Shown here one piece after another: positions 1-10,430 of a DNA stretch of 40,178 bases. How positions within the stretch are numbered: position 1 is the stretch's first letter; each line of letters opens with the position of its first letter. Source of the stretch: Streptomyces sp. ISL-66 (GTDB lineage Bacteria; Actinomycetota; Actinomycetes; Streptomycetales; Streptomycetaceae); contig NZ_JAGGOW010000056.1 of NCBI RefSeq assembly GCF_018614135.1, positions 37,441 to 77,618 of the forward strand. The letters are read 5' to 3'. The notes under the pieces were generated by a model. It did not search any database, was not told where the DNA came from, and worked only from the letters and a program-made list of their open reading frames with translations. Made by a program: the position numbers and the translations under genes.

Positions 1-384
1 GACCGGGCCCAGGCAGAGGACGAACTTCTCCTGCTCCCACTGCTGCGCGAGGGCGGCCTCGCCGACCTGGCCGCAGGCGTTGACGTCGAAGGAGTCGTCG
101 ATGACCTTGATGACCTTGTAGTTGGCGTCCTTGTCGTCACACTTCTTCGTCGACACCTTGGGGTCGGTATCGCTGCCGGTCACCGAAACGCAGTCGCCGG
201 CCTCGGCGTGCACGGGCGCGTTGAAGAAGTAGGAGATGCCGACCTTCACCACGACGGCGAGCACGATCAGCGCGGCCACCCGGAGGATCTTCTTCCCCTT
301 GCCGCCCTTCTGCGCGGGCGCGGCGGTCTCGACGGGCGGGACCTGCTGGGGGTCGACAGGGTGCGGCGGAGGCGGGGTGGCCAT
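1..384 (-). CDS. LppU/SCO3897-like membrane-anchored protein (3' part cut by window edge)
   Basis: The frame opens at an ATG whose 5' end is 384 and is still open at base 1, so the C terminus lies outside the window. The first 128 residues show a Pro-rich cytosolic head, a basic GGKGKK stretch, one membrane segment (about residues 34-51) and an extracellular domain. That domain has paired cysteines (AGDCVSV, TKKCDD, NACGQ, FVLCLG). This layout matches the small LppU-type proteins common in Streptomyces, whose role is unknown. A GAGGA ribosome site sits 6 bases before the start. The gene lies 131 bases downstream of the kinase gene on the same strand, but a hairpin separates them, so it probably has its own promoter. 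The family assignment is from memory of the family pattern; no function is implied. Confidence 0.7.
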   Translation of the reverse strand, partial: MATPPPPHPVDPQQVPPVETAAPAQKGGKGKKILRVAALIVLAVVVKVGISYFFNAPVHAEAGDCVSVTGSDTDPKVSTKKCDDKDANYKVIKVIDDSFDVNACGQVGEAALAQQWEQEKFVLCLGPV

Positions 385-491
385 GGGCTGTCCTCTAAGA
401 AGATCGGTCATCGAACGCGCGTACGCTACACGCCCCGACCTGCGCAAATCGGACCATCACCCGCCGCCCGCCGATGAGATACAGAGTCGTG

Positions 492-512
492 ATCCGGCCA
501 CCCCGGCCGGAT
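492..512 (-). terminator. Hairpin after the kinase gene
   Basis: An 8-bp perfect stem (ATCCGGCC / GGCCGGAT) with a 5-base loop begins 4 bases beyond the kinase stop codon. There is no clear U-tract. It is the likely end of the membrane protein-kinase transcript. Confidence 0.5.
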
Positions 513-515
513 ATA

Positions 516-2018
516 TCAGCGGACCTGGCTCAGCCAGTGCAGGGTGCGGCGGACCTCTGCGGGGAAGGGGTGGGCCGGGCCGTGTAGGCGTTCCGCGTCG
601 AAGAGGAGACGGGACAGGGTGTCGTGGGCCGCCGGGCGGTCGCCGAGGGAGAGCAGCAGGTGCGCTATCCGGCGACGCACCTCCAGCGGGAGGCCCGGGT
701 CCGGGTTCGCGTAGTGGTTCTCGAACAGCGGCAGCAGCGAGCGGTATTCGGCGAGGGCGGCCGCCGGTTCGCCGAGTTGCTCCAGGCACTGGGCCGCGTC
801 GTAGCGGAAGCGCAGGGCCCGCGGGTCGCCGGCCGGGAACTCCTCGGCCAGGCGGCGCAGTTCGGGCAGGGCGCGGCGGAACTGGCCGTCGTCCATCAGC
901 GTGGCCGCGTACTGCTTGCGCAGGGAGCGGACCACCGCCGAGTGCTCGCCGTGCTGTTCGGCCGCCGCCGGGAGGATCCCGCCGAGGATGTCCACCGCCT
1001 GGGCGAGCAGGCCCTGGTCCAGGAGTTTCTTCGCCTCCTCCACCGCGGCCGGGACGTCCGGCCTCGTGGGCGGGGTGGCCGGCCGGGGCGGGATGACCGT
1101 GGCGCGGTCGGGCCAGGGGGCCTGCGGGCGCAGGAAGGGGCGGGTCGGGTCGAGCTCCCCGGCGGGGGCTCCGGAGCCGCGGTGGGGCAGCAGCGGCGCG
1201 AGGGCCGCGTAGACCTCCTGCGCGGAGCCGGGCCGGTCCTGCGGGTCCTTCGCGAGGAGGCGCAGGAGGAGGGCTTCCAGCTGCTGCGGGACGTCGGGGC
1301 GGGAGGGGCGGACCGGGAGCGGGGCTTCGTACAGGTGCCGGTGGAGGACACCGAGGGCCGTGGACCCCGCGAAGGGGACGTTTCCGGACAGCAGTTCGTA
1401 GAGCACCACGCCGAGCGCGTAGAGGTCGGTGTGCGGGCCGACGGCTCCGCCCATGGCCTGCTCGGGAGCCATGTACGCGGGGCTGCCGATCGGAGAACCG
1501 GTGCTGGTGAGGCGGGTGGTGTCGGTGTCCATCACCGAGGCGACGCCGAGGTCCAGGACCAGCACGGTCCCGTCGGGCCGGACCATCACATTGCGCGGCT
1601 TCAGGTCCCGGTGCACGATCGGCACCGCGTGCACGGCCGACAGCACCGAGCACAGCTGAGCGATCACCGAGACCGCCCAGGTCCACGGGTAGGGGTGGCG
1701 CCCCGCGAGGTGATCGGCGAGGTCGGTGCCCTCGACGTACTGCATGACGAGGTACAACTCGTCGCCGTCGCTGCCCGCGTCGTGCACGGTGACCAGCCCG
1801 GGATGGTCCACCTGCGCCGTGACCCGGCATTCGCGCACGAAGCGGCGGCGCAGTTCGTCGGCCACGGAACCGGGGCCGGCCACCTTGTCGGGGCGCAGGA
1901 GTTTGACGGCGACGCGGCGGTCCAGGCGCTGGTCGTACGCCGTCCAGACCTGGCCCATGCCGCCCTGGCCCAGGATGGTCGCGAGCCGGTAGCGGTCTCC
2001 GATGAGGCGTTCGGTCAC
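516..2018 (-). CDS. Serine/threonine protein kinase with C-terminal TPR-like region
   Basis: This 500-aa protein is a Hanks-type kinase. The glycine loop GQGGMGQV is at about 17-24, the ATP-binding Lys is K39 (VAVK), and the alpha-C Glu is probably E63. The catalytic loop HRDLKPRN is at 136-143, and DLG replaces DFG at 156-158. GSPAYMAPEQ marks the activation segment. After a Pro-rich linker (about 290-320) the C-terminal ~180 residues are helical, with TPR-like pairs (GQFRRALPEL, GEPAAALAEY, GDRPAAHDTL). There is no membrane segment or PASTA repeat, so the kinase should be cytosolic. I chose the GTG at 2018 because the kinase domain starts right there and the codon overlaps the previous gene's stop as GTGA. 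A longer frame reaching 2267 only runs through the neighbouring gene. It probably acts with, or is tethered by, the membrane protein encoded just upstream. Confidence 0.9.
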   Translation of the reverse strand: MTERLIGDRYRLATILGQGGMGQVWTAYDQRLDRRVAVKLLRPDKVAGPGSVADELRRRFVRECRVTAQVDHPGLVTVHDAGSDGDELYLVMQYVEGTDLADHLAGRHPYPWTWAVSVIAQLCSVLSAVHAVPIVHRDLKPRNVMVRPDGTVLVLDLGVASVMDTDTTRLTSTGSPIGSPAYMAPEQAMGGAVGPHTDLYALGVVLYELLSGNVPFAGSTALGVLHRHLYEAPLPVRPSRPDVPQQLEALLLRLLAKDPQDRPGSAQEVYAALAPLLPHRGSGAPAGELDPTRPFLRPQAPWPDRATVIPPRPATPPTRPDVPAAVEEAKKLLDQGLLAQAVDILGGILPAAAEQHGEHSAVVRSLRKQYAATLMDDGQFRRALPELRRLAEEFPAGDPRALRFRYDAAQCLEQLGEPAAALAEYRSLLPLFENHYANPDPGLPLEVRRRIAHLLLSLGDRPAAHDTLSRLLFDAERLHGPAHPFPAEVRRTLHWLSQVR

Positions 2019-2629
2019 GGGCGCGGGCCGTCGTCGTTCGGTGATTCGCGGCGGCGCAGGAGCTCGCTGAGCTCGTCGAGTTCGGCGCGGACCTGCCCGA
2101 TGCGCGGCGGCGTCGCCGGGGCGGGTGCGGGCTCCGGGACCTGCCGCGGAACCTGCGGGGCGTGCCGGGGCGGCTGGTGCGGGGCGACCGGCGGCGGGTA
2201 TCCGTAGGAGGGCCGGGTCTCCTGCTGGAGCGGCGACGCGTAGGGGGACGCGGGCCCCGGGTACCACCCGGCGGCCCGGGCGGCCTTGAGCTGCTCGTGG
2301 TGCCGGATGTCGGCGACGAGGTAGTACACGCAGACCGCGAGGCCGGTCCCGAGCGTGCCGACCGCGCCGACGTCGCTCTGCCAGGCCGTGAGTTCAGGGG
2401 TCGTGTCCGCGCCGATCAGCACCAGCCAGAGGACCTCGAGGGCGCCGCTCGCCCCCACCAGCCACCAGTCCCGGGACCTGCGGGTGACCACCGCGAGCCG
2501 CAGCAGCGACCCCCAGGCGAGGAACCCGCAGCTCAGGATGGGCAGCAGCGTGAACAGCACGCGAAGCGCCACCACGTTCCCGGTGTTGGGCTGGTGACCA
2601 TGCTGCGGCGGGATGCCTGGGCCGTGCAT
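2015..2629 (-). CDS. Small membrane protein coupled to the kinase
   Basis: This 204-aa protein has three or four hydrophobic segments (about residues 21-46, 56-72 and 88-106). A Pro-rich cytosolic tail follows, ending in a short helix (VRAELDELSELLRRRES). I do not recognise a named family. The start ATG has a good AGGAG site (AGGAGCAGCG-ATG). Its stop codon overlaps the kinase start by 4 bases, so the two are translated together. A reasonable inference is that it is the membrane partner or substrate of a kinase that has no transmembrane helix of its own. Confidence 0.75.
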   Translation of the reverse strand: MHGPGIPPQHGHQPNTGNVVALRVLFTLLPILSCGFLAWGSLLRLAVVTRRSRDWWLVGASGALEVLWLVLIGADTTPELTAWQSDVGAVGTLGTGLAVCVYYLVADIRHHEQLKAARAAGWYPGPASPYASPLQQETRPSYGYPPPVAPHQPPRHAPQVPRQVPEPAPAPATPPRIGQVRAELDELSELLRRRESPNDDGPRP

Positions 2630-2951
2630 CGCTGCTCCTGACGGGCCGTACGAGGGAAGTTTCGAACTGAGCGTATACAGCGTTTCCGGCCGGGAGTGAG
2701 GGATGCGCCCAACCGTTGTACGGTCGCGGCCCGGCCGCCCGCAAGGGCCCGGGGGCTGCGGCGAGCGAATGCCCTCAAAGGCGCGTAGCGTCGCAAAAGC
2801 CGCCTCGGCATCGACGACGACCCGCAGAAGTAGCCCGGCGGGATCAGCCCCGCGGGATCAGCCCCGCAGAGAGCGCGAACGGCCGCGGCCGGGGACCGTG
2901 CAGGTCCCCCGCCGCGGCCGCCGCCGCGGCCGGCGCGCGCCCCCTACGGGC
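2630..2951. other. Intergenic region between mfd and the membrane protein gene
   Basis: These 322 bases hold no convincing gene. Next to the membrane protein start should lie its promoter; GGAAAC and GTATAC elements can be seen on the minus strand around 2675-2690, but I cannot pair them with confidence. A small dyad ACCGT-tgt-ACGGT lies at 2712-2724. A GC-rich direct repeat (GGGATCAGCCCCGC, twice) lies near 2839-2867. The mfd terminator hairpin occupies 2881-2919. Confidence 0.5.
2881..2919 (-). terminator. Long GC hairpin downstream of mfd
   Basis: A 17-bp stem with a single mismatch (arms 2881-2897 and 2903-2919) and a 5-base loop (GTGCA) begins about 30 bases after the mfd stop. It has no U-tract, as is usual for Streptomyces terminators. 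Confidence 0.7.
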
Positions 2952-5900
2952 CTACGAGCCGAGGATCGTGGCCAGGAACTCGCCGGTCCACCCCAGGAGT
3001 TCCCGTCCGACCAGCGGCTTCCCGCCCACCCGGGCCGTCTTCGGCCGCGGGACCAGCACCTGCGAGGCGGCCGGCTTGAGCAAGGAGCCCGGGTAGAGCC
3101 GCTTCAGGCGCAGCTCCTGCGATTCGCGCAACTCCACCGGGCCGAAGCGGATGTTGGGTCCCTGGAGGGTGATGTCACCGACTCCGCAGGCGCGGGCGAG
3201 CATCCGCAGTCCGGCCACCAGCAGCAGGTTCTCCACCGGCTCCGGCAGCTTGCCGTAGCGGTCGGTGAGCTCGTCGCGCACCGCCTTGACGTCCTCCTCG
3301 GAGTTGGCCGCCGCGATGGACCGGTACGCCTGCAGGCGCAGCCGCTCTCCCGGCGCGTAGTCGTGCGGGACGTGCGCGTCGACGGGCAGCTCGATCTTGA
3401 CCTCCAGCGGGGGCTCCTCCTGCGGACCGCCCTCGATGGCCGCCCGGTAGTCCGCCACGGCCTCGCCGACCATGCGGATGTACAGGTCGAAGCCGACGCC
3501 CGCGATGTGGCCGGACTGCTCGCCGCCGAGCAGGTTGCCCGCGCCTCGGATCTCCAGGTCCTTCATCGCCACGTACATGCCCGCGCCCATCTCGGTGTGC
3601 TGGGCGATCGTCGCGAGCCGCTCGTGCGCCGTCTCGGTCAGCGGCTTCTCCGGCGGGTAGAGGAAGTACGCGTACCCGCGCTCGCGCCCGCGGCCCACGC
3701 GGCCGCGCAGCTGGTGGAGCTGGGAGAGGCCGAAGTTGTCGCCGCGCTCGACGATGAGGGTGTTGGCGTTGGTGATGTCGATGCCGGACTCGACGATCGT
3801 CGTGGAGACCAGGACGTCGAACTTCTTCTCCCAGAAGTCCACCACGACCTGTTCCAGCGCCTGTTCCGACATCTGCCCGTGCGCGGTGGCGATGCGCGCC
3901 TCGGGCACGATCTCGCGCAGCTTCGCCGCCGCCCGGTCGATGGACTCGACCCGGTTGTGGATGTAGAAGCACTGGCCCTCGCGGAGCAGCTCGCGGCGGA
4001 CCGCGGCGCCGATCTGCTTCTCCTCGTAAGGGCCGACGAAGGTCAGGACCGGATGGCGCTCCTCGGGCGGGGTCGTGATCGTGGACATCTCGCGGATGCC
4101 GGTGACCGCCATCTCCAGGGTGCGCGGGATGGGGGTCGCGGACATCGTCAGGACGTCGACGTTGGCGCGCAGCTTCTTCAGCTGCTCCTTGTGCTCGACG
4201 CCGAACCGCTGCTCCTCGTCGACGATGACCAGGCCCAGGTCCTTGAACCTGGTCTCCTGCGAGAAGAGGCGGTGCGTGCCGATGACGATGTCGACGGAGC
4301 CCTCGCGCAGGCCCTCCAGGGTGGCCTTGGACTCGCTGTCGCTCTGGAACCGGGACAGCGCCTTCACCTTGACGGGGAACTGCGCGTACCGCTCGGAGAA
4401 GGTCCCGAAGTGCTGCTGCACGAGCAGGGTGGTCGGGACGAGGACGGCGACCTGCTTGCCGTCCTGGACCGCCTTGAACGCGGCGCGCACCGCGATCTCG
4501 GTCTTTCCGTAGCCGACGTCTCCGCAGATCAGGCGGTCCATGGGGACCGACTTCTCCATGTCCTCCTTGACCTCCGCGATGGTGGTGAGCTGGTCGGGGG
4601 TCTCCGCGTACGGGAAGGCGTCCTCCAGCTCGCGCTGCCAGGGGGTGTCCGGGCCGAAGGTGTGGCCGGGGGCGGCCATCCGGGCGCTGTAGAGCTTGAT
4701 CAGGTCGGCGGCGATCTCCTTGACGGCCTTCTTCGCGCGCGCCTTGGTCTTGGTCCAGTCGGCGCCGCCGAGCCGGTGCAGGGTCGGGGCCTCGCCGCCG
4801 ACGTACTTGGTGACCTGCTCCAGCTGGTCGGTGGGGATGTAGAGCCGGTCGCCGGGCTGGCCGCGCTTGGCCGGGGCGTACTCGACGAGGAGGTACTCGC
4901 GGGTGGCGCCCTGGACGGTGCGCTGGACCATCTCGACGTAGCGGCCGACGCCGTGCTGCTCGTGGACGATGTAGTCGCCGACCCCCAGGGTGAGGGGGTC
5001 GATCGTCTTGCGGCGCCGGGTCGGCATCCGGCCCAGGTCCTTGGTGGCGGTGCGCTGGCCGGTCAGGTCGGTCTCGGTGAGGACGGCGAGCTTGAGGGCC
5101 GGGTCGACGAAGCCGTTGTCGAGGGAGCCGCACGCGACGTGGACCAGCGAGGGTTCCAGGGCGGCGAGGTTCGACTCCAGGCGGGCCGCGATGCCCTCGC
5201 CGCCGAGGACCTCGACGGTGCGGGCGGCCGGGCCGTGGCCCTCGGTGAGGTAGACGGTGCGCCAGCCGTCGGCGATCCAGGCCTTGGTGTCGGCGAGGGC
5301 GCGGGCGGTGTCTCCGCGGTAGGCCTCGGGGGCGTGCATGCCGAGCTTGAGCGTGTCCCCGCCCACGGACTCCTCGTCGGCGGCGAAGGGGGAGACCGAC
5401 CACCACATCATGCCGAGCTCGCGCGCGTGCTCCCGTACGTCGGCGATCCCGCGGAGCGAGGCCGCGCCCACGTCGATGGGCGCCTCACCGCCGCCCGCGG
5501 TGGCCGCCCAGGAGGCCATCAGGAACTCCTGGGAGGTCGCCACCAGGTCGGAGGCGCGCGTGCGGACCCGCTCCGGGTCGCACACGACGGCCATCGAACC
5601 GGCGGGCAGTACGTCGATCAGCAGTTCCATGTCGTCGACCAGGACGGGGGCGAGGGACTCCATGCCCTCGACCGCGATCCCCTCGGCGATCTTGTGCAGC
5701 AGTTCGCCGAGCTCGGGGTGGAGCTCGGCGAGGGCCGCGGCGCGCCCGCGCACCTCGTCGGTGAGCAGCAGCTCCCGGCAGGGCGGGGCCCACAGGCCGT
5801 GGTCGGCGATCTCCAGGGACCGCTGGTCGGCGACCTTGAAGTAGCGGATCTCCTCGACCTCGTCGCCCCAGAACTCCACGCGCAGCGGGTGTTCCTCGGT

Positions 5901-6485
5901 GGGCGGGAACACGTCGAGGATGCCGCCGCGCACGGCGAACTCGCCGCGCTTCTCGACGAGCTCGACGCGGGCGTACGCGGCCGCGGCGAGCGCGTGCGTC
6001 ACCTCGCCGAGGTCCACGCTCTCGCCCTGCCGCAGGCTCACGGGGACAAGGTCACCGAGCCCCTTGACCTGCGGCTGGAGCACCGACCGGATCGGCGCGA
6101 CGACCACGGACACCGGGCCCGTGGCGGGGTCGTCCTTGCTCGGGTGCGTGAGCCGGCGCAGCACGGCGATCCGGCGGCCGACGGTGTCGCTGCGCGGCGA
6201 GAGCCGCTCGTGCGGCAGGGTCTCCCACGACGGGTACTCCGCCACCTCGTCGGGCGGCAGCATGGAGCGCAGCGCGGCGGCCAGGTCCTCGGCCTCCCGC
6301 CCGGTGGCGGTGACCGCGAGCACCGTCCGCTCGGTACGGGCGGCCAGCGCGGCGATGGCGAAGGGCCGCGCGGCGGCCGGGCCGACGAGGTCCACGTGCG
6401 TGCGGTTGCCGTCCCCGGCCGCGGTGACCGCCTCGGCGAGTGCGGGGTCCCGGGTGACGGCGTCGAGCAGTCCGTGCAGGCTCAT
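2952..6485 (-). CDS. mfd: Transcription-repair coupling factor Mfd
   Basis: Mfd removes RNA polymerase stalled at DNA lesions and recruits UvrA for excision repair. The 1177-aa length is normal for actinobacterial Mfd. Order of domains: UvrB-like N-terminal modules (1 to ~350); the CarD-like RNA-polymerase interaction domain from about residue 500 (LGVGDYIVHEQHGVG, then YIPTDQLEQ); the RecG-like translocase with Walker A GDVGYGKT near 657, the DEEQ box near 757 and the motif VLTMSATPIPRTL; helicase half two with HQLRGRVGRGRERG; and a C-terminal TRCF domain (GGKPLVGRELL at the end). The ATG at 6485 has GGAAAG 8 bases upstream and gives the usual MSLHGLL start. A TAGGGT -10-like element lies at 6566-6571 on the minus strand. 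It is transcribed alone: a hairpin follows it, and upstream lies a divergent broken toxin gene. Confidence 0.97.
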   Translation of the reverse strand: MSLHGLLDAVTRDPALAEAVTAAGDGNRTHVDLVGPAAARPFAIAALAARTERTVLAVTATGREAEDLAAALRSMLPPDEVAEYPSWETLPHERLSPRSDTVGRRIAVLRRLTHPSKDDPATGPVSVVVAPIRSVLQPQVKGLGDLVPVSLRQGESVDLGEVTHALAAAAYARVELVEKRGEFAVRGGILDVFPPTEEHPLRVEFWGDEVEEIRYFKVADQRSLEIADHGLWAPPCRELLLTDEVRGRAAALAELHPELGELLHKIAEGIAVEGMESLAPVLVDDMELLIDVLPAGSMAVVCDPERVRTRASDLVATSQEFLMASWAATAGGGEAPIDVGAASLRGIADVREHARELGMMWWSVSPFAADEESVGGDTLKLGMHAPEAYRGDTARALADTKAWIADGWRTVYLTEGHGPAARTVEVLGGEGIAARLESNLAALEPSLVHVACGSLDNGFVDPALKLAVLTETDLTGQRTATKDLGRMPTRRRKTIDPLTLGVGDYIVHEQHGVGRYVEMVQRTVQGATREYLLVEYAPAKRGQPGDRLYIPTDQLEQVTKYVGGEAPTLHRLGGADWTKTKARAKKAVKEIAADLIKLYSARMAAPGHTFGPDTPWQRELEDAFPYAETPDQLTTIAEVKEDMEKSVPMDRLICGDVGYGKTEIAVRAAFKAVQDGKQVAVLVPTTLLVQQHFGTFSERYAQFPVKVKALSRFQSDSESKATLEGLREGSVDIVIGTHRLFSQETRFKDLGLVIVDEEQRFGVEHKEQLKKLRANVDVLTMSATPIPRTLEMAVTGIREMSTITTPPEERHPVLTFVGPYEEKQIGAAVRRELLREGQCFYIHNRVESIDRAAAKLREIVPEARIATAHGQMSEQALEQVVVDFWEKKFDVLVSTTIVESGIDITNANTLIVERGDNFGLSQLHQLRGRVGRGRERGYAYFLYPPEKPLTETAHERLATIAQHTEMGAGMYVAMKDLEIRGAGNLLGGEQSGHIAGVGFDLYIRMVGEAVADYRAAIEGGPQEEPPLEVKIELPVDAHVPHDYAPGERLRLQAYRSIAAANSEEDVKAVRDELTDRYGKLPEPVENLLLVAGLRMLARACGVGDITLQGPNIRFGPVELRESQELRLKRLYPGSLLKPAASQVLVPRPKTARVGGKPLVGRELLGWTGEFLATILGS

Positions 6486-6603
6486 GAAAGCGGCTTTCCA
6501 TCCGGTGAGGTGCCGTGAGGCGGCAACGCGAAGGGCCCGACACGTCGTACGGGCCGGGGGCTCCCACCCTACGACGCCCCCGGGTCGCTCGCGCGTGGGA
6601 TTG

Positions 6604-6625
6604 CCGTCACTCGGCCGAGTGACGG
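6604..6625. promoter_or_regulatory. 22-bp perfect palindrome over the PIN-gene start
   Basis: Bases 6604-6625 form a perfect 22-bp palindrome centred on CTCGGCCGAG, with flanks CCGTCA/TGACGG. It contains the putative GTG start (6619-6621) of the PIN-domain gene and lies about 120 bp upstream of mfd. It could be an operator, for example of a lost antitoxin repressor, or form a hairpin covering the ribosome site. The sequence symmetry is certain; the function is inference. Confidence 0.5.
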
Positions 6626-6991
6626 AGCTGCCCGCTACTCGACACCCACGTCGTCCTGTGGTGGCTCAACGGTGAGCTGCCCAACGAAACGCGCGACCTC
6701 CTGGCCGCCGAGCGCCGGGTCTACATGAGCGCCGTCACGCCATGGGAGATCTCCGTGAAACAGGCGACCGGGAAACTCACCGGCCCGGAAGACCTGGCCG
6801 TCCGCGCACAGGGCACCCAATTCCAGGCGCTGTCCATCGTCGCCGAACACGGAGTCCGTGCCGGGCAGCTGCCCCACCACCAGGATCCCTTCGACCGGAT
6901 GCTCGTCGCGCAAGCACAGACCGAAGGGCTCACCCTCGTCACCCGCGACAAGTTCATCCCGCTCTACGACGTGCCCGTACTGGCCGTCTGA
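6619..6991 (+). pseudogene. VapC-like PIN-domain toxin, apparent 1-base frameshift near the start
   Basis: From 6635 the frame reads LLDTHVVLWWL, then SAVTPWEISVK, DPFDRMLVAQA and LVTRDKFI. This is a complete PIN ribonuclease domain with all four acidic metal ligands: Asp of LDTH, Glu of WEIS, Asp of DPFDRM, and Asp of TRD. In this frame there is a stop at 6620-6622 and no start codon before the first catalytic Asp. The first in-frame ATG (6725) would lose that Asp. A GTG at 6619 in the neighbouring frame gives V-T-E-L-P; removing one C from the CCC at 6631-6633 joins it exactly to LLDTH, the expected VapC beginning. The gene is therefore broken by an apparent single-base insertion, or this is a sequence error. 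No antitoxin gene precedes it: only the mfd leader does. If translated only from 6725 the product should be inactive. Confidence 0.75.
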
Positions 6992-7005
6992 CCGGCCGAC
7001 GCCGA

Positions 7006-7043
7006 CCGGCCCCGGCCCGCCCCTGAGGGCGGACCGGGGCCGG
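7006..7043. terminator. Bidirectional terminator between the PIN gene and the ABC permease
   Basis: A 17-bp stem with one mismatch (arms 7006-7022 and 7027-7043) and a CTGA loop lies between two converging genes. It can serve both strands. Confidence 0.75.
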
Positions 7044-7071
7044 GGCGTTCCCCCGTACGACCGCCCCGCGA

Positions 7072-9641
7072 CTACTCGCTGGCGATCGCGTTCAGGACGT
7101 TCATCCGGCCCGCCCGGAAGGCCGGGAAGAGGGCGGCCAGCAGGCCGACCAGGGCGGAGCCGGCGAAGACTCCGAGGATCGTCGGCCACGGGATCTCAAG
7201 GATCTTCATGCCCTGGAGCGCGAGGAGCTGGTGGGCGGTGGCGCCCCAGCCCATGCCCAGGCCGAGGCCCAGCAGGGCTCCGAAGAGGGCGATGACCACC
7301 GACTCCAGGCGGATCATGCGGCGCAGCTGGCGGCGGGAGAGGCCGATGGCACGCATCAGGCCGATCTCGCGGGTCCGCTCGACCACCGAGAGGGCCAGGG
7401 TGTTCACGACGCCCAGGACCGCGACGATGATCGCGAGGGCGAGGAGCGCGTAGACCACGTTCAGCAGTTGACCGACCTGGTCCTTCAGGGCCTGCTTGTA
7501 GTCCGTCCGGCTGAGCACCTGGTACTGCGGGTACTCGGCCAGCGCCGACTTGACCGCCGTGTACGCGGCGGCGTCCTGACCGTCCTTCGCGGTGCCGAGC
7601 AGCATGAACGGCCTCGGGAACTCGTCGGCCGGCAGGTTCGCCTCGGCGACGGCGGTGCTGGTGTACTTCATGCCCTTGTCGAGGTTGCCCTCGTCGCTGG
7701 TGATCGCCGCGACCTTGAGCTTGACGGTGCTGCCGCCCGTGAAGGCGACCGTCAACTGGTCACCGAGCTTCACCTGGTGCTTCGTGGCGAACTCGGAGCC
7801 CACCGACATCGAGCCCGGCCCGTACGCCGCCGCGTGCTCACCGGCGGTCATCTTGCGGCGGACGTCCTTGGCGTACGTGGGGTCCTGGACGCCGAGGCCG
7901 TCCGACTCGGTGGCGCCGTCAGGGGTGGTGATCTTGACGTCCACCTCCCGGTACGCCGTCACGTGGGCCAGGCCCTGGGTCTTGCGCAGCGCCTCCTCGG
8001 CCTGCGGGACGACCGGCTGCATCGTCTGGGACTGCACGATGTAGTCCGCGCCGACCGACTTGTCGAGCTCGTCGGTGGCGGAGGCCACCATCGAGGAGCC
8101 GACCACCGACAGGCAGGCGACCAGCGCGAGGCCGATCATCAGCGCGGCGGCGGTGGCACCGGTGCGGCGCGGGTTGCGCAGCGCGTTGCGCTCGGCGAGG
8201 CGGCCTATGGAGCCGAAGGGCCGCAGCACCGGAGCGGACACGGCCCGGACCACGACGTTCGCGAGGAGCGGGCCGATCACGATGAAGCCGATGAGGGTGA
8301 ACAGGACGCCCAGACCGAGCCACTGGGCTCCGGTACCGGCCGCGTCCGCGGTCGCGGCGAGGAACAGGCCCGCGGCCCCGATGCCGGTGAGGGCCAGACC
8401 GACGGCGGCCCGGATCCGGCCGGCCTTCTTGTCGCCGGGGGTGCCGACCTCGCGCAGGGCCGCCATCGGGGAGACCTTGCCGGCCCGGCGGGCCGGTATG
8501 AAGGCGGAAACGACGGTGACGACGACACCCAGGACGATGCCGACGACCGGGGTGGTCCAGGCGATCGTCAGATCGTCGGTGGACAGGCTCATGCCCATCT
8601 GGCCCATGAGCTTCAACAGGCCGACGGCCAGGCCGATGCCGGCGCCGACGCCGAGCAGCGAGCCGACCACACCGAGCAGGAACGCCTCGATGACCACCGA
8701 CTTGAGCACCTGGCCGCTGTTGGCACCGATGGCGCGCATCAGGCCGATCTCGCGGGTGCGCTGGGCGACGAGCATCGAGAAGGTGTTGAAGATCAGGAAG
8801 ATGCCGACGAGGAAGGCGATCGCGGCGAAGCCGAGCATCACCCACTTCATGACGTCGAGGAAGGACATGTCCTTGCGGTTGGCGTCCGCGGCTTCCTTGG
8901 CGGTCTGCAGCATGTACGTGTCGGCTCCGACGGCTGCGGCGACGTGCTGCTTGAGCCGAGCGTCGCTCACCCCGTCCTTCGCGGTGACGAACACGTGCGT
9001 GAAGGTGTCCGGGGCGCCGAGCAGCTTCTGCTGCGCGGTGGCGGTGTCGAAGTAGACGACGGTCGCGCCCGGGTTGGTCACGGTGAAGGCGGCGATACCG
9101 CTGATCTTGGAACGGATGTCGCCGGTGACGGCGATGGTGCGGATGTCGTCACCGAGCCCCAGGTGGTGCTTCTTCGCGGTGTCCGCGTCGATCATCACCT
9201 CGGTGGGGCCCCGCGGGGGCCCGCCGGCGGTGACCTTCATCGACTTCAGTTCGTTCTCGGTCCAGTTGCCCGCGAAGGTCGGGGCGCCGCTGGTCGAGCC
9301 GAGGTTCTCGTTCTTGGAGTTGACGACGGTGACGGCCATCGAGGAGACGCCGCCCTCGACCGACCTCACGCCCTCGGCCTTCTTCACCTGCTCGACGACC
9401 GAGGCGGCCAGCGTCTGCGGCTTGCCGGTGCCGGGGATCTCGTCGCTGCTCTCGGCGGTCTTCGCACTGACCGTGACATTGGAGCCGGTGACGGCGAACA
9501 GCTTGTCGAAGGTGGTGTTCATGGTGTCGGTGAACACCAGGGTGCCGCAGACGAACGCGACGGAGAGCATGACGGCGACGGCCGAGAGCGCCATCCGTCC
9601 CTTGTGCGCGAAGAAGTTGCGCCGCGCGGTCTTCATGACGG

Positions 9642-9645
<4 letters not shown>
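7072..9645 (-). CDS. ABC transporter permease, two-unit MacB/FtsX type
   Basis: This is an 857-aa permease with two copies of the MacB periplasmic-core plus FtsX module. TM1 is at about 16-38, followed by a ~220-residue extracellular domain. A first FtsX unit spans about 260-400 (FLIFNTFSMLVAQRTREIGLMRAIGA), then two more helices (~410-470). A second unit opens at LAERNALRNPRRTGA and ends in another FtsX repeat (VVNTLALSVVERTREIGLMRAIG). The repeated R-T-R-E-I-G-L-M-R-A-I-G is the loop that couples to the ATPase. Such permeases move lipids, lipoproteins, antibiotics or peptides outward rather than nutrients inward; the substrate here cannot be read. The start ATG overlaps the ATPase stop as ATGA, so the pair is one operon. 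Confidence 0.93.

Positions 9646-10430
<785 letters not shown>

Noticed and set aside
516..2267. A longer kinase start at 2267
   Set aside because: The extra 83 residues are the neighbouring gene read in another frame, while the GTG at 2018 overlaps that gene's stop as GTGA.
2703..6518. A 1271-codon open frame on the plus strand opposite mfd
   Set aside because: It is the antisense shadow of mfd, driven by high GC; its Asp/Gly/Leu/Val-rich composition has no domain pattern.
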